From a virus: DNA of 64,000 bases. Position numbers and translations under genes: made by a program. The notes below the pieces were generated by a model. The model did not search any database. It was given only the letters and a program-made list of their open reading frames with translations, and was not told where the DNA came from. Each line of letters opens with the position of its first letter. Positions within the stretch are counted from its first letter, which is position 1. Positions 1 to 7,820 of the stretch are shown one piece after another. Where the stretch lies: positions 62,001 through 126,000 of IMG/VR virus record IMGVR_UViG_3300034117_001294; one strand, 5' to 3'.

Positions 1-821
1 TAATACAAGCAACTGCGGATTACATTAGCGGATTGATTGCTAGGATATACGAATGCAACGGTGGTTCAACTTCGATGCACTCTGCATGTTCAACTGGACT
101 AACTGGTATTGATTATGCTATTAAGCAACTAGAATTTAATGACGATCTCGATGCTGTCATTGTGGGAGGTGCCGACGTACCCATTGAAGGCTTCCAAGTA
201 TACTACTTTCAAAATCTCGGTGCATTAAGTTTACAACCAGCAGAAATTGCCAGTAGACCTTTTGACAAAGATAGATCAGGATTTGTAGCAGGAGAAGCTG
301 CTGGCACACTAATTATCGAACCGTTAGATAAAGCCAAAGCACGGGGTGCAAAGATTTACGGAATAATCAAGTCTGTGGGAATTGCCACAGCTGGTAATAA
401 TGATACTGCCCCAGATAAAAACGGTGACGCTGCAAAGTTAGCAGTAACCAGAGCAATAAAACAAGCAGGCATACAGTTAGCCGATGTCGGATATATTAAT
501 GCACACGCTACCGGAACTAAAGTCGGAGATGACATTGAATTTTATGCCATGCGTGAGTTGTTGCCAGGCACAACAATGACGGCAAATAAAGGACAAATTG
601 GACACACGTTGGCTGCAAGCGGAATTGTTGAAACTATCTACACTGTGTTAGCACTACGAGATCAAATATCACCCCCTACTGTAAATTTAACTAACCCAAT
701 TGATGTAGGAATCAATATTCCTACCAAGGCCACGGTGATTGCAACTAAGTATGCAATAAAGAACAATTTTGCATTCGGCGGCAGGGCTGCTTGTGCAGTA
801 TTAGAACGTTACGAGGATTAA
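1..821 (+). CDS. beta-ketoacyl-ACP synthase (FabF/KAS-II type), 5' end outside window
   Basis: C-terminal part of a condensing enzyme that joins acyl and malonyl units on an acyl carrier protein. The frame is open to the window edge, so the start is missing. The Cys-His-His triad is visible: the nucleophile in SACSTG (codon at 87), the first His in NAHATGTKVGDD, the second in NKGQIGHTLAASG. The C-terminus FAFGGRAACAVLERYED matches the FabF ending. The next gene starts directly after its stop. Whether it works with the ACP at 54.9-55.1 kb is inference. Confidence 0.9.
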   Translation, partial: IQATADYISGLIARIYECNGGSTSMHSACSTGLTGIDYAIKQLEFNDDLDAVIVGGADVPIEGFQVYYFQNLGALSLQPAEIASRPFDKDRSGFVAGEAAGTLIIEPLDKAKARGAKIYGIIKSVGIATAGNNDTAPDKNGDAAKLAVTRAIKQAGIQLADVGYINAHATGTKVGDDIEFYAMRELLPGTTMTANKGQIGHTLAASGIVETIYTVLALRDQISPPTVNLTNPIDVGINIPTKATVIATKYAIKNNFAFGGRAACAVLERYED

Positions 822-1373
822 ATGAGTCTTAAAGAATTAACAGCAGAAAATCACGATCGTGCAGAACACACACCTTTTATGAAGGCAGTGTTTGCAAAGA
901 CATTACCCAGAGAAATATGGACAGACTGGACTTTACAAAAGTCCTTATTTTACGGTGCAATCGAAGGTGCAGCCGGTGCTAACAGATTACTAGGCGACTT
1001 GCCCGATCTGCGTAGAGAATTTTATCTAAACATGGACTACAATGAGATGAACGGGCAAAATCCTCGTCACTCATATCGCCCATTGGTTATTGATTATTAC
1101 AACTATATATTAAGCATCAGTCAAGATCCTAATAAGGTTATGGCACATTTATATGTGTGGCATATGGGAGATATGTTCGGCGGACAAATGATTAAGAAGA
1201 TTGTTCCGGGTCCGCATCGCAATTTAGAATTTGAAGATGCTAACACATTAAAAACTAACATTCGTGCTAAGTTAGATGACAGCATGGGCGACGAAGCCAA
1301 TGTAGCTTTTGAATGGGCTATCAAAATTATGGAGTCATATAACAATGAGCTTGGTCTGGAACAGTCTAATTGA
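822..1373 (+). CDS. ho1: heme oxygenase (HO-1 type)
   Basis: 183 aa, normal for a bacterial or phage heme oxygenase, which opens heme to biliverdin IXalpha with release of Fe and CO. The proximal-His region NHDRAEHTPFMK near the N-terminus and the helix motif FGGQMIKKI in the last third match the family. The start abuts the ketosynthase stop, and the following bilin reductase start (1345) lies inside this gene, so translation is probably coupled. Context supports bilin synthesis rather than iron scavenging. Confidence 0.92.
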   Translation: MSLKELTAENHDRAEHTPFMKAVFAKTLPREIWTDWTLQKSLFYGAIEGAAGANRLLGDLPDLRREFYLNMDYNEMNGQNPRHSYRPLVIDYYNYILSISQDPNKVMAHLYVWHMGDMFGGQMIKKIVPGPHRNLEFEDANTLKTNIRAKLDDSMGDEANVAFEWAIKIMESYNNELGLEQSN

Positions 1374-2025
1374 TATACAAACTGAGTTTGAAAGACAATT
1401 CAATCTCAGTGGTACAGAAGTACAAGAGCCGGGCTTAGAAAGATTCAGTTGGTACAACAAAGTCTGGACCAGTAGCTTATATCGCAGAGCACACATCGAT
1501 GTAGTAGATGCTAGAGAAACCAAGGGCCTATGGATGATGCATTGCTGTGTGTTTCCGCATACTCATAATCCTGCACCTATCTTTGGATTTGATGTAGTAG
1601 CTGGCAAAAACAAAGTAACAGGTGCGTTTCACGACTTTAGTCCTGCTGGTGATCCAGAGCATCCGATGCTAGATTATTTTGCAGACGAAGCACAAAAATT
1701 AGAGTGGAACAAAGTTAGACGTTTGCCCGACTGGGCAGAGCGTATCTTTACTCCTAGCATGATCAGTGCGGGAAACGTTAACGATCCAACTGAGCTTCAA
1801 CAACTGTATTTTACTGCTATTAATAACTTAAAGCATTTCATTAACACAGTAGGCGAGACAAACGGAACTGCATTAGACACTGGTCCTGCACAGGATTACT
1901 ATTGTGAAAATCAAAGACAGAATCCCCATACTCCTAAAGTAATGACTGCATTGGGTTTGAATCCAGAAGACGTTCGTGTGTTTATACAGGACTGCCTGTT
2001 TCCTAAGATAGGAACACATCAATGA
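1345..2025 (+). CDS. ferredoxin-dependent bilin reductase, copy 1
   Basis: 226 aa FDBR (PcyA/PebS/PcyX/HY2 fold), reducing biliverdin from the upstream heme oxygenase. The core signature MHCCVFPH...FGFDVVAGKNKVTGAFHDFSP includes the conserved His and the FGxD aspartate; the C-terminal motif DYYCENQRQNPH is also family-like. I chose ATG 1345 over an upstream TTG. It overlaps heme oxygenase by 29 nt and ends in an ATGA overlap with a paralogue. The exact product (phycoerythrobilin, phycocyanobilin or other) cannot be read by eye. Confidence 0.9.
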   Translation: MSLVWNSLIDIQTEFERQFNLSGTEVQEPGLERFSWYNKVWTSSLYRRAHIDVVDARETKGLWMMHCCVFPHTHNPAPIFGFDVVAGKNKVTGAFHDFSPAGDPEHPMLDYFADEAQKLEWNKVRRLPDWAERIFTPSMISAGNVNDPTELQQLYFTAINNLKHFINTVGETNGTALDTGPAQDYYCENQRQNPHTPKVMTALGLNPEDVRVFIQDCLFPKIGTHQ

Positions 2026-2690
2026 GCACAGTATGGACACAGATGCAGCAGTGTGCTGAAACTATGCAGGCCATGATGGAACATGCAGGGTACAGAGCAG
2101 AAGATCCTAGTTTAGATCAATACGACTGGGAAAATCATGTATACCATAGTAATCTGTTTCGTAGAGGACACGTGGAAGTAGTAGACAAGACTACAACACA
2201 CGGAATATACATCCTACATGCAACAGTATTCCCACACCCAGACGATCCTAGTCCTATCTGGGGTTTTGATGCTGTCTGCGGCAAGAACAAGATCACAGGT
2301 GCGTTTCATGATTTTAGTCTAGTAAGCAAAAGCCATTGGTTGCACGACTGGTTTGCAGATACTGTAAAAGACGTAACTTGGAACAAGAAACGAGAATTAC
2401 CCGGGTGGGCTCGTAATATTTTTAGCCCTGCTATGGTAGCAGCGGGTAATATTAGCGAGCAGCACGAGTTAGATAATATTATAGATCTAGGAATTAAAAC
2501 CCTAGATTACTATCTACACAATGTAGGAGATCGCATTAACGGGGTCGATGTTACTGACCAACAAAATTACTACTGTCAAAATCAGAAACAAAATCCCCAT
2601 GTGTATCGCAGCATGATTGCTATGGGAGTGCCGGAAGCAACTATCCGACAGTTTGTTGAGCAAGTGCTGTTCCCTGAAATTGGTAAATAA
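2022..2690 (+). CDS. ferredoxin-dependent bilin reductase, copy 2
   Basis: 222 aa paralogue of the preceding gene, sharing HATVFPHPDD, FGFD-like WGFDAVCGKNKITGAFHDFS and YYCQNQKQNPH. At the C-terminal motif it has QNYYC where copy 1 has QDYYC, close to where PebS-type enzymes carry a second catalytic Asp; my alignment there is only approximate. Two tandem FDBRs suggest two successive two-electron reductions (PebA/PebB style) or divergence of one copy. Confidence 0.9.
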   Translation: MSTVWTQMQQCAETMQAMMEHAGYRAEDPSLDQYDWENHVYHSNLFRRGHVEVVDKTTTHGIYILHATVFPHPDDPSPIWGFDAVCGKNKITGAFHDFSLVSKSHWLHDWFADTVKDVTWNKKRELPGWARNIFSPAMVAAGNISEQHELDNIIDLGIKTLDYYLHNVGDRINGVDVTDQQNYYCQNQKQNPHVYRSMIAMGVPEATIRQFVEQVLFPEIGK

Positions 2691-2696
2691 CTTATT

Positions 2697-4385
2697 ATGC
2701 GAGCACGTGAATTTTTAAAAGAATCTTTTCTAGTTGAAAAACTAATGAGCCAGGGCGGGTCAGATAATGACTGGCTAAAAGACAAATACTATATTCTATT
2801 TTTTGAAGGTATTTTAAACAATCAAGTTTATTCTTTCGGAGTAGGTGGTAGTACTAGTAAAAAGAATCCTAGTAGTCCAACAAACTTCATGGGTATAGTA
2901 CAAAATCCGCAAGATGTGGTTGCACAGATGAAACGTGCAATTAAGAATAAAGATTTTAGTGATGTGTATTTCGATGTAGAGGAAGTCGACGACGAAACTT
3001 TGGAACCTAATGGCGAGATTTGGGAAAATGTTAGGCCGGGTAATATTTTCAAAGATGAAAAGGTCACCGGGGTATTAAAACCTAACATGGGTAATGTTTC
3101 CGAAGCAATTCTAGGATGTGCCGTTGCTGCTAAATTTAGCAATCAAGGCGGCATGATAACCGAAGCTCAGGTTGTTAATTTAGCAAAACAGTTAGCAAAA
3201 AATAGAGGGCAACTAAATTTACAAGCAGGCAAAGATGTTTTAGAATTTAAAGTTACTATTCCTTTTATGGACAAAAAGGCGTTTTACGCCTGGCTCAACG
3301 AGGATAGCAGAGGCAAAACTCTCAAAGACTATAAAGTTCCCGATGATAGTATAAAAATGTTCGATCAAAGACTTAAGAGTGCAATAGAGTACGCCAACAA
3401 ATCAAAAAAAATATTAAGTGCAGTTAGTGAAGCAGTAGATGATCCGGGTAAAAATAAGATCGACGTTATCAGTGACGGTGCTGAAAAAGAAAATCAAAAT
3501 ACAACCAAAGTTGACTTAAAAATCTTAATAGATGGTAAAGAAACTGCTAAACGATTATTAAGTGTAAAGGCCGGAAACGTTGAACAGTTTGGTCAGGCCG
3601 GTGGACATAATTTTAACAACTTAAATGAGTTTTTTACTTCAATTGTAGGATTAGGTTTACCAGAAACTTTTAGAAAGAAATTTCATGAAATTCCTAAACA
3701 AGCACCTGCAGAATGGAATGTTAAGAAAAAAGAAAACTTTGAAAATAGTTTTGCAGTATCATACGAATTTATAGCTAAACAGTTATCTATACAGGCAAAA
3801 AGAGATCCCGACGGATTTGTTGAAAATGTTTATAGAGGGCTACTTAATCATTTAACTAGAAACGAAGCAGGAGTCGAAATGGTTATTTTAGATCCTGATA
3901 GTAAAAAAGCATTCTCTGAATTAGAATTTGGTAAAGATTTTGAAGATGCATTACGTCAGCTTCAATTAGTAGTGGATTTTAGACAGGCAACAGGATATGC
4001 TCTTTCTGTTTACGGATTACCAAAAACTCAATTGGCTAGTAAATTTATTCCTAAAAAACAAGGTGAGCCCACAAGATTAATTGATCTAAGATCTCAATAT
4101 GATAGCAGAACTAATGCAATTAGAAATAGAATCAATATGGGTCCTTTGTTAAAGAAAATAGCAGATATCGAAAATTATCTCGAAAAGAATCCAGAAGATA
4201 CTATGCAGCAGCCTGCACCTGTTTCAATGCCTGTTGCAAAAGCCCCAGTTGCAAAACCGCCAGTAGCTACGCCAAAACAGCCTGCACTAGCGGTAAGCAA
4301 GCCCAAAATAGGAGCACCGGTACAGCCCAAAGGCACACTGGGCTCAACTCCTGCACCCCAAACTGGTATCAAACCAGGAATTTAA
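2697..4385 (+). CDS. uncharacterised phage protein, possible nuclease-like core
   Basis: 562 aa, not recognised as a named family. The N-terminus MRAREFLKE resembles small-gene N-termini common in T4-like phages. A central stretch KVDLKILIDGK...LLSVKAGNVEQFGQ (about residues 275-305) resembles the D...(S/E)xK plus Q/F pattern of restriction-endonuclease folds; this is a weak inference. The last 60 residues are a Pro/Ala/Lys linker-like tail. It follows the bilin genes by 6 nt on the same strand. Confidence 0.75.
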   Translation: MRAREFLKESFLVEKLMSQGGSDNDWLKDKYYILFFEGILNNQVYSFGVGGSTSKKNPSSPTNFMGIVQNPQDVVAQMKRAIKNKDFSDVYFDVEEVDDETLEPNGEIWENVRPGNIFKDEKVTGVLKPNMGNVSEAILGCAVAAKFSNQGGMITEAQVVNLAKQLAKNRGQLNLQAGKDVLEFKVTIPFMDKKAFYAWLNEDSRGKTLKDYKVPDDSIKMFDQRLKSAIEYANKSKKILSAVSEAVDDPGKNKIDVISDGAEKENQNTTKVDLKILIDGKETAKRLLSVKAGNVEQFGQAGGHNFNNLNEFFTSIVGLGLPETFRKKFHEIPKQAPAEWNVKKKENFENSFAVSYEFIAKQLSIQAKRDPDGFVENVYRGLLNHLTRNEAGVEMVILDPDSKKAFSELEFGKDFEDALRQLQLVVDFRQATGYALSVYGLPKTQLASKFIPKKQGEPTRLIDLRSQYDSRTNAIRNRINMGPLLKKIADIENYLEKNPEDTMQQPAPVSMPVAKAPVAKPPVATPKQPALAVSKPKIGAPVQPKGTLGSTPAPQTGIKPGI

Positions 4386-4405
4386 TCTAGATTAATAAAC
4401 TGCTA

Positions 4406-4435
4406 TGTAAATATCGCATTCTGACCCTGTAAATA
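4406..4435 (+). promoter_or_regulatory. two T4-late-like TGTAAATA motifs upstream of csgF
   Basis: TGTAAATA occurs at 4406-4413 and again at 4428-4435, 27-49 nt upstream of the csgF start. The motif resembles the T4 late promoter TATAAATA and recurs before many genes in this window. Confidence 0.5.
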
Positions 4436-4461
4436 CTAATACACTATACTGGGGACTTAGG

Positions 4462-4944
4462 ATGCGATTTTTAATTCTCGGCCTGGCCTTGTCTGCAATG
4501 ACGGTACAGGCTGCACCAATAAATGACTTTACTTTTAAAAGTCCGGCCTTCAACGGAGCAGGTTACAGTAGTCACGTCTTAACTATCGAAAATCAAGAAG
4601 CGACTCGTAGAAAAGCTCTACAAGATAGACTTCAAGCAGCATTAGACAAAGAGGCTGCTGACAAAAAGAACACTAACTTGGCTAAGTTTTTAAACAACTT
4701 AGAGTCTAGAATCTATGCACAAGTTAGCCAAAACGTAGCAACTGCTATGTTTTCTAATAGCGGATGCACCAGTACTACTCCTACAGCAGATTGTAAAGGT
4801 GAGGTTGATTTCCAAGGCAGCAAAATCAGCTGGCAAAAAGTTATATTAGTAGACGGCAACTTTATTCGTCTAACTGTAGTAGGTCCAGATATCAATACCA
4901 CTATTGATATTCCGTTAAGTCAATTTGTAGTTCCGGGGATATAA
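4462..4944 (+). CDS. csgF: CsgF-like curli assembly protein
   Basis: 160 aa with a signal peptide (about residues 1-18, ending VQA-A). The segment right after it, PINDFTFKSPAFNGAG, matches the CsgF N-terminus (FxFxNPxFGG) that plugs the CsgG pore; the C-terminus has the TIDI...F ending of the family. In curli systems CsgF is the periplasmic or outer-membrane factor coupling CsgG to fibre nucleation. One nt separates it from csgG. Confidence 0.88.
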   Translation: MRFLILGLALSAMTVQAAPINDFTFKSPAFNGAGYSSHVLTIENQEATRRKALQDRLQAALDKEAADKKNTNLAKFLNNLESRIYAQVSQNVATAMFSNSGCTSTTPTADCKGEVDFQGSKISWQKVILVDGNFIRLTVVGPDINTTIDIPLSQFVVPGI

Positions 4945-4945
4945 T

Positions 4946-5860
4946 ATGAAAAAAATATTATTAGTACTAGTCTTTACAAGTTTTCTAACAGGGTGTGCAA
5001 TACATCAAAATAATCCTTTAGTAGAGGCGGACAAGCCCGAAGTTACCGCAGTGATGATGCAGAAAGAATTTGATACTATACAGGAGCCTGCACACGGAAA
5101 ACCTGTTAGTGTTGCGGTGTATAGTTTTAAAGATATGACTGGTCAGAGAAAGCCGCAGGCCAATATTGCCAGTTTAAGTTCCGCAGTTACACAAGGTGCA
5201 GAAAGCTTCTTGATCAAAGCACTGCAAGATGTAGGTCGAGGACAATGGTTTGATGTTGTTGAGCGGGTAGGTATCGATAACTTGACCAAAGAAAGATTAA
5301 TTATTCGTCAGATGCGTGAAGCATATGAAGGAGCGGCTGCAAAGCCATTAATGCCAATGCAGTTTGCTGGCATGATTATTGAAGGTGGTATAGTAGGTTA
5401 TGACAGTTCAACAAAGAGTGGCGGCATTGGTGCAAGAGTCTTTGGTATTGGAAAACAGACTCAGTGGAGTCAGGATATTGTAACCATAAGCCTAAGAGCA
5501 GTGAGTGTTAATACTGGAAAAGTATTAGCATCTGTAACTGTGCAAAAAACAATTCTTAGTTCGGCTGATGCAATAACTGCTCTTAAATTCTTTGACCTAG
5601 GCACTAGGGCATTTGAAGGCGAAGCAGGATTAACAATAAACGAGCCAGGAACATATGCTGTAAAATCAGCAATCGAAGCCGGAGTGGTTGAACTTATCAA
5701 AGAAGGAGCTCGTAAGGGGCTTTGGAATTATAAGGGAGCAAAAAATGAGTTGGTTCAAAAGAACACCGAAAGCGAAAGAGCCCCAGAAGGCCCTTCCGCA
5801 ACGCCGCAGTCCAGTGTCAGAAAAGATGCTGAAGGAAGCAAAGAAGTCAGGGCCAAGTAA
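4946..5860 (+). CDS. csgG: CsgG-like outer-membrane secretion channel lipoprotein
   Basis: 304 aa with a lipobox LTGC (about residue 17). Strong CsgG signatures: VAVYSFKDMTGQRKP, NLTKERLIIRQ, MIIEGGIVGYDSSTKSGGIGAR, RVFGIGKQTQ, KTILSSADA, EGEAGLTINEP and SAIEAGVVELIKEG. CsgG forms the nonameric pore for curli subunits. The C-terminal 35 residues are Lys/Glu-rich and coincide with an overlapping small gene in another frame (5745-5879). Confidence 0.93.
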   Translation: MKKILLVLVFTSFLTGCAIHQNNPLVEADKPEVTAVMMQKEFDTIQEPAHGKPVSVAVYSFKDMTGQRKPQANIASLSSAVTQGAESFLIKALQDVGRGQWFDVVERVGIDNLTKERLIIRQMREAYEGAAAKPLMPMQFAGMIIEGGIVGYDSSTKSGGIGARVFGIGKQTQWSQDIVTISLRAVSVNTGKVLASVTVQKTILSSADAITALKFFDLGTRAFEGEAGLTINEPGTYAVKSAIEAGVVELIKEGARKGLWNYKGAKNELVQKNTESERAPEGPSATPQSSVRKDAEGSKEVRAK

Positions 5861-5879
5861 GTCGGGGAGCAATACATAA
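5745..5879 (+). CDS. small phage protein overlapping the csgG 3' end
   Basis: 44 aa, beginning MSWFKRTPKAKEP and containing SPVSEKMLKEAKKSGP. The ATG is preceded by a good ribosome site (AAGGGAGC). This SP(A/V)SEKxLxEAK pattern is, from memory, typical of short conserved phage proteins. It overlaps csgG by 116 nt in a different frame and ends 37 nt before the curlin gene. Function unknown. Confidence 0.65.
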   Translation: MSWFKRTPKAKEPQKALPQRRSPVSEKMLKEAKKSGPSKSGSNT

Positions 5880-5916
5880 CACCCCAAGGAGCAGTTTCAA
5901 AAGAACTGATAAAAAC

Positions 5917-6696
5917 ATGAAGAAGCTAAATCAAGTAATGACAGCGATTGTGATGTTAGTCGCTTTACAAGTTTTCGCAGCAGACAATAGTATCTATATT
6001 GATCAAACAGGTGACAACTCTGTTATCACTATGCTACAAGATGGTGCAACCAACCGCGTCCGCGGCATACAAGGCACGGGCACAGGCAACACTACTCCGT
6101 CAAAAATCAAAGGTGATAATTTAACTTTGATTGTTGAACAAATTGGTAGTGCTAACATTTTAAACTTGGGTGTTGTAACTGCCACAGCTAGTGGCGGCGT
6201 TGATACTAGTGTTATATATCGAGTAACAGGTAATAGCGGTATCGGTACTATCAATATGAACAATAGCGAGCAGGGTACTGCAAATAGTAATACTGTTTCT
6301 ATTGATCAAACAGGCGATTATACTATTGCTAACCTTAATTTACTAGGATCTAATAACATATTCAATGCTGTTACAGACGGTAACTTGAATCAAATTGTTG
6401 CTACAATTGATGCGGATCAAGTTACTGTAAACATCAATAAGAGTAGCGGAACTGCAAATAACACTACACTAAATTTAACTGGTGCAAAAGGCACAGTAGA
6501 TTTAACCATATTAGGTGCTAGTAACGCAACGAATATTACTCAAAGTGGTGGTGGTGCCGACGGACACATTGCAACATTGAATATCAATGGATCTAATAAC
6601 AATACCACAGTTGTACAAAGTGGTACTATCAATACCAATGTTAATCTTGCTGTGGCAGGAAGCGGAAACACAGTCAGCATTACTACTGGTAATTAA
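5917..6696 (+). CDS. curlin-repeat protein (CsgA/CsgB-like)
   Basis: 259 aa with a signal peptide (cleavage near VFA-ADN). The mature part carries imperfect curlin-type repeats with alternating Gln/Asn and Gly: IYIDQTGDNSVITM, LTLIVEQIGSANILNL, VSIDQTGDYTIANL, TLNINGSNNNTTVVQSG. Ser/Thr/Asn/Gly-rich composition fits an amyloid subunit exported through CsgG. Longer and less regular than E. coli CsgA, so it could be a minor subunit or nucleator. Confidence 0.85.
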   Translation: MKKLNQVMTAIVMLVALQVFAADNSIYIDQTGDNSVITMLQDGATNRVRGIQGTGTGNTTPSKIKGDNLTLIVEQIGSANILNLGVVTATASGGVDTSVIYRVTGNSGIGTINMNNSEQGTANSNTVSIDQTGDYTIANLNLLGSNNIFNAVTDGNLNQIVATIDADQVTVNINKSSGTANNTTLNLTGAKGTVDLTILGASNATNITQSGGGADGHIATLNINGSNNNTTVVQSGTINTNVNLAVAGSGNTVSITTGN

Positions 6697-6704
6697 GGTG
6701 TGAG

Positions 6705-7820
6705 ATGTCTGTATGTCGCTTAATCTTATTAGGCTTATTGATCAGTACCTCGCTGAACAGTCAAGCCAGCATCGGAACAGTGACGGAGTTGCTGAACGCA
6801 CCTCCCAGCATACAGAGAAAGAATTCAACTCTAACAGGCAACAAGGGCACGGGAGTAGAAATGAACGACTCTGTGAAAACAGCAGCGGGCAAAGTGGGCA
6901 TAACGTTCGAGGATCAGACTCGAGTACAGGTTAATGAAAACTCTAGATTGGTCATTGACGACTTTGTATACGATTCAAAATCAAAATCCGGTAAGCTGGG
7001 TGTTAAAGTTGCATTGGGCACTGTTAGATACGCCAGTGGACAAATTGCCAAGAACTCACCGCAGAACGTTGCAGTTAACACACCCACTGCTACTATCTCA
7101 GTTCGTGGAACTGATTTTACCGCCACCGTAGATGAAATGGGTGGCAGTACTGTAATTTTGTTACCAAGTTGCCCAAATGATCGTCCTACTCGTACAAATA
7201 GAGATATTGAAGCCAATTGTGTTGTAGGGACTATCATAGTTGAAACAGATGTTGGTCAGGTTATTCTTAATCAAGCATTCCAAGCAACCAAAGTAGCTAG
7301 CAGGGCTGCACTGCCTACTAAACCTGTTATCCTTACTCTCAGTGAAGATGCTATTAGTAATTTGTTAATCATAAGTCCTCCACAAGAACTAAAGCAGGGC
7401 GGTAAAAGAGAAACAAGTCTAAATCATAATGCATTAGATGCTGACTTCTTGAGAGAGCAAGGACTTGAAAACAAATTAGATCAACAAAATGCACAATTTT
7501 TTGAAGATAGACTTACTCGTAACTTTTTAGATAATAATTTTTTAGCTAACATATTTGATGTAATAGGTAGCGGCTTAGATGAAGATTATCTAAAAGACGA
7601 AACGGACAGCATATTGCCAGACTGGAAAAGAGCAAGCGGTATTATTGTGACTAAGGACGAGGGTCAAATTGGGTTATGTAGAGATAACGGTAGCGATATA
7701 CAATGCGTAACAACACCGTTGACACAGAACAGTTTGATAACGCAGATACAAGGTAGTATTGAATTTAGTAACAGAGTAAATTCGGGCGGTAATACTATTA
7801 TTACCATAGTACAAAGATGA
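6705..7820 (+). CDS. FecR-domain exported protein
   Basis: 371 aa with a signal peptide ending near SQA-S. Residues about 25-160 form a FecR domain: GTGVEMNDSVKTAAGKVGITFEDQTRVQVNENS, LGTVRYASG and NTPTATISVRGTDFTA. Outside iron regulation such domains occur in surface proteins, sometimes next to curli or pilus genes. The C-terminal half (a Leu/Asp/Asn-rich helical part, then GNTIITIVQR) is not recognised. ATGA overlap with the next gene places it in the curli operon. Confidence 0.82.
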   Translation: MSVCRLILLGLLISTSLNSQASIGTVTELLNAPPSIQRKNSTLTGNKGTGVEMNDSVKTAAGKVGITFEDQTRVQVNENSRLVIDDFVYDSKSKSGKLGVKVALGTVRYASGQIAKNSPQNVAVNTPTATISVRGTDFTATVDEMGGSTVILLPSCPNDRPTRTNRDIEANCVVGTIIVETDVGQVILNQAFQATKVASRAALPTKPVILTLSEDAISNLLIISPPQELKQGGKRETSLNHNALDADFLREQGLENKLDQQNAQFFEDRLTRNFLDNNFLANIFDVIGSGLDEDYLKDETDSILPDWKRASGIIVTKDEGQIGLCRDNGSDIQCVTTPLTQNSLITQIQGSIEFSNRVNSGGNTIITIVQR

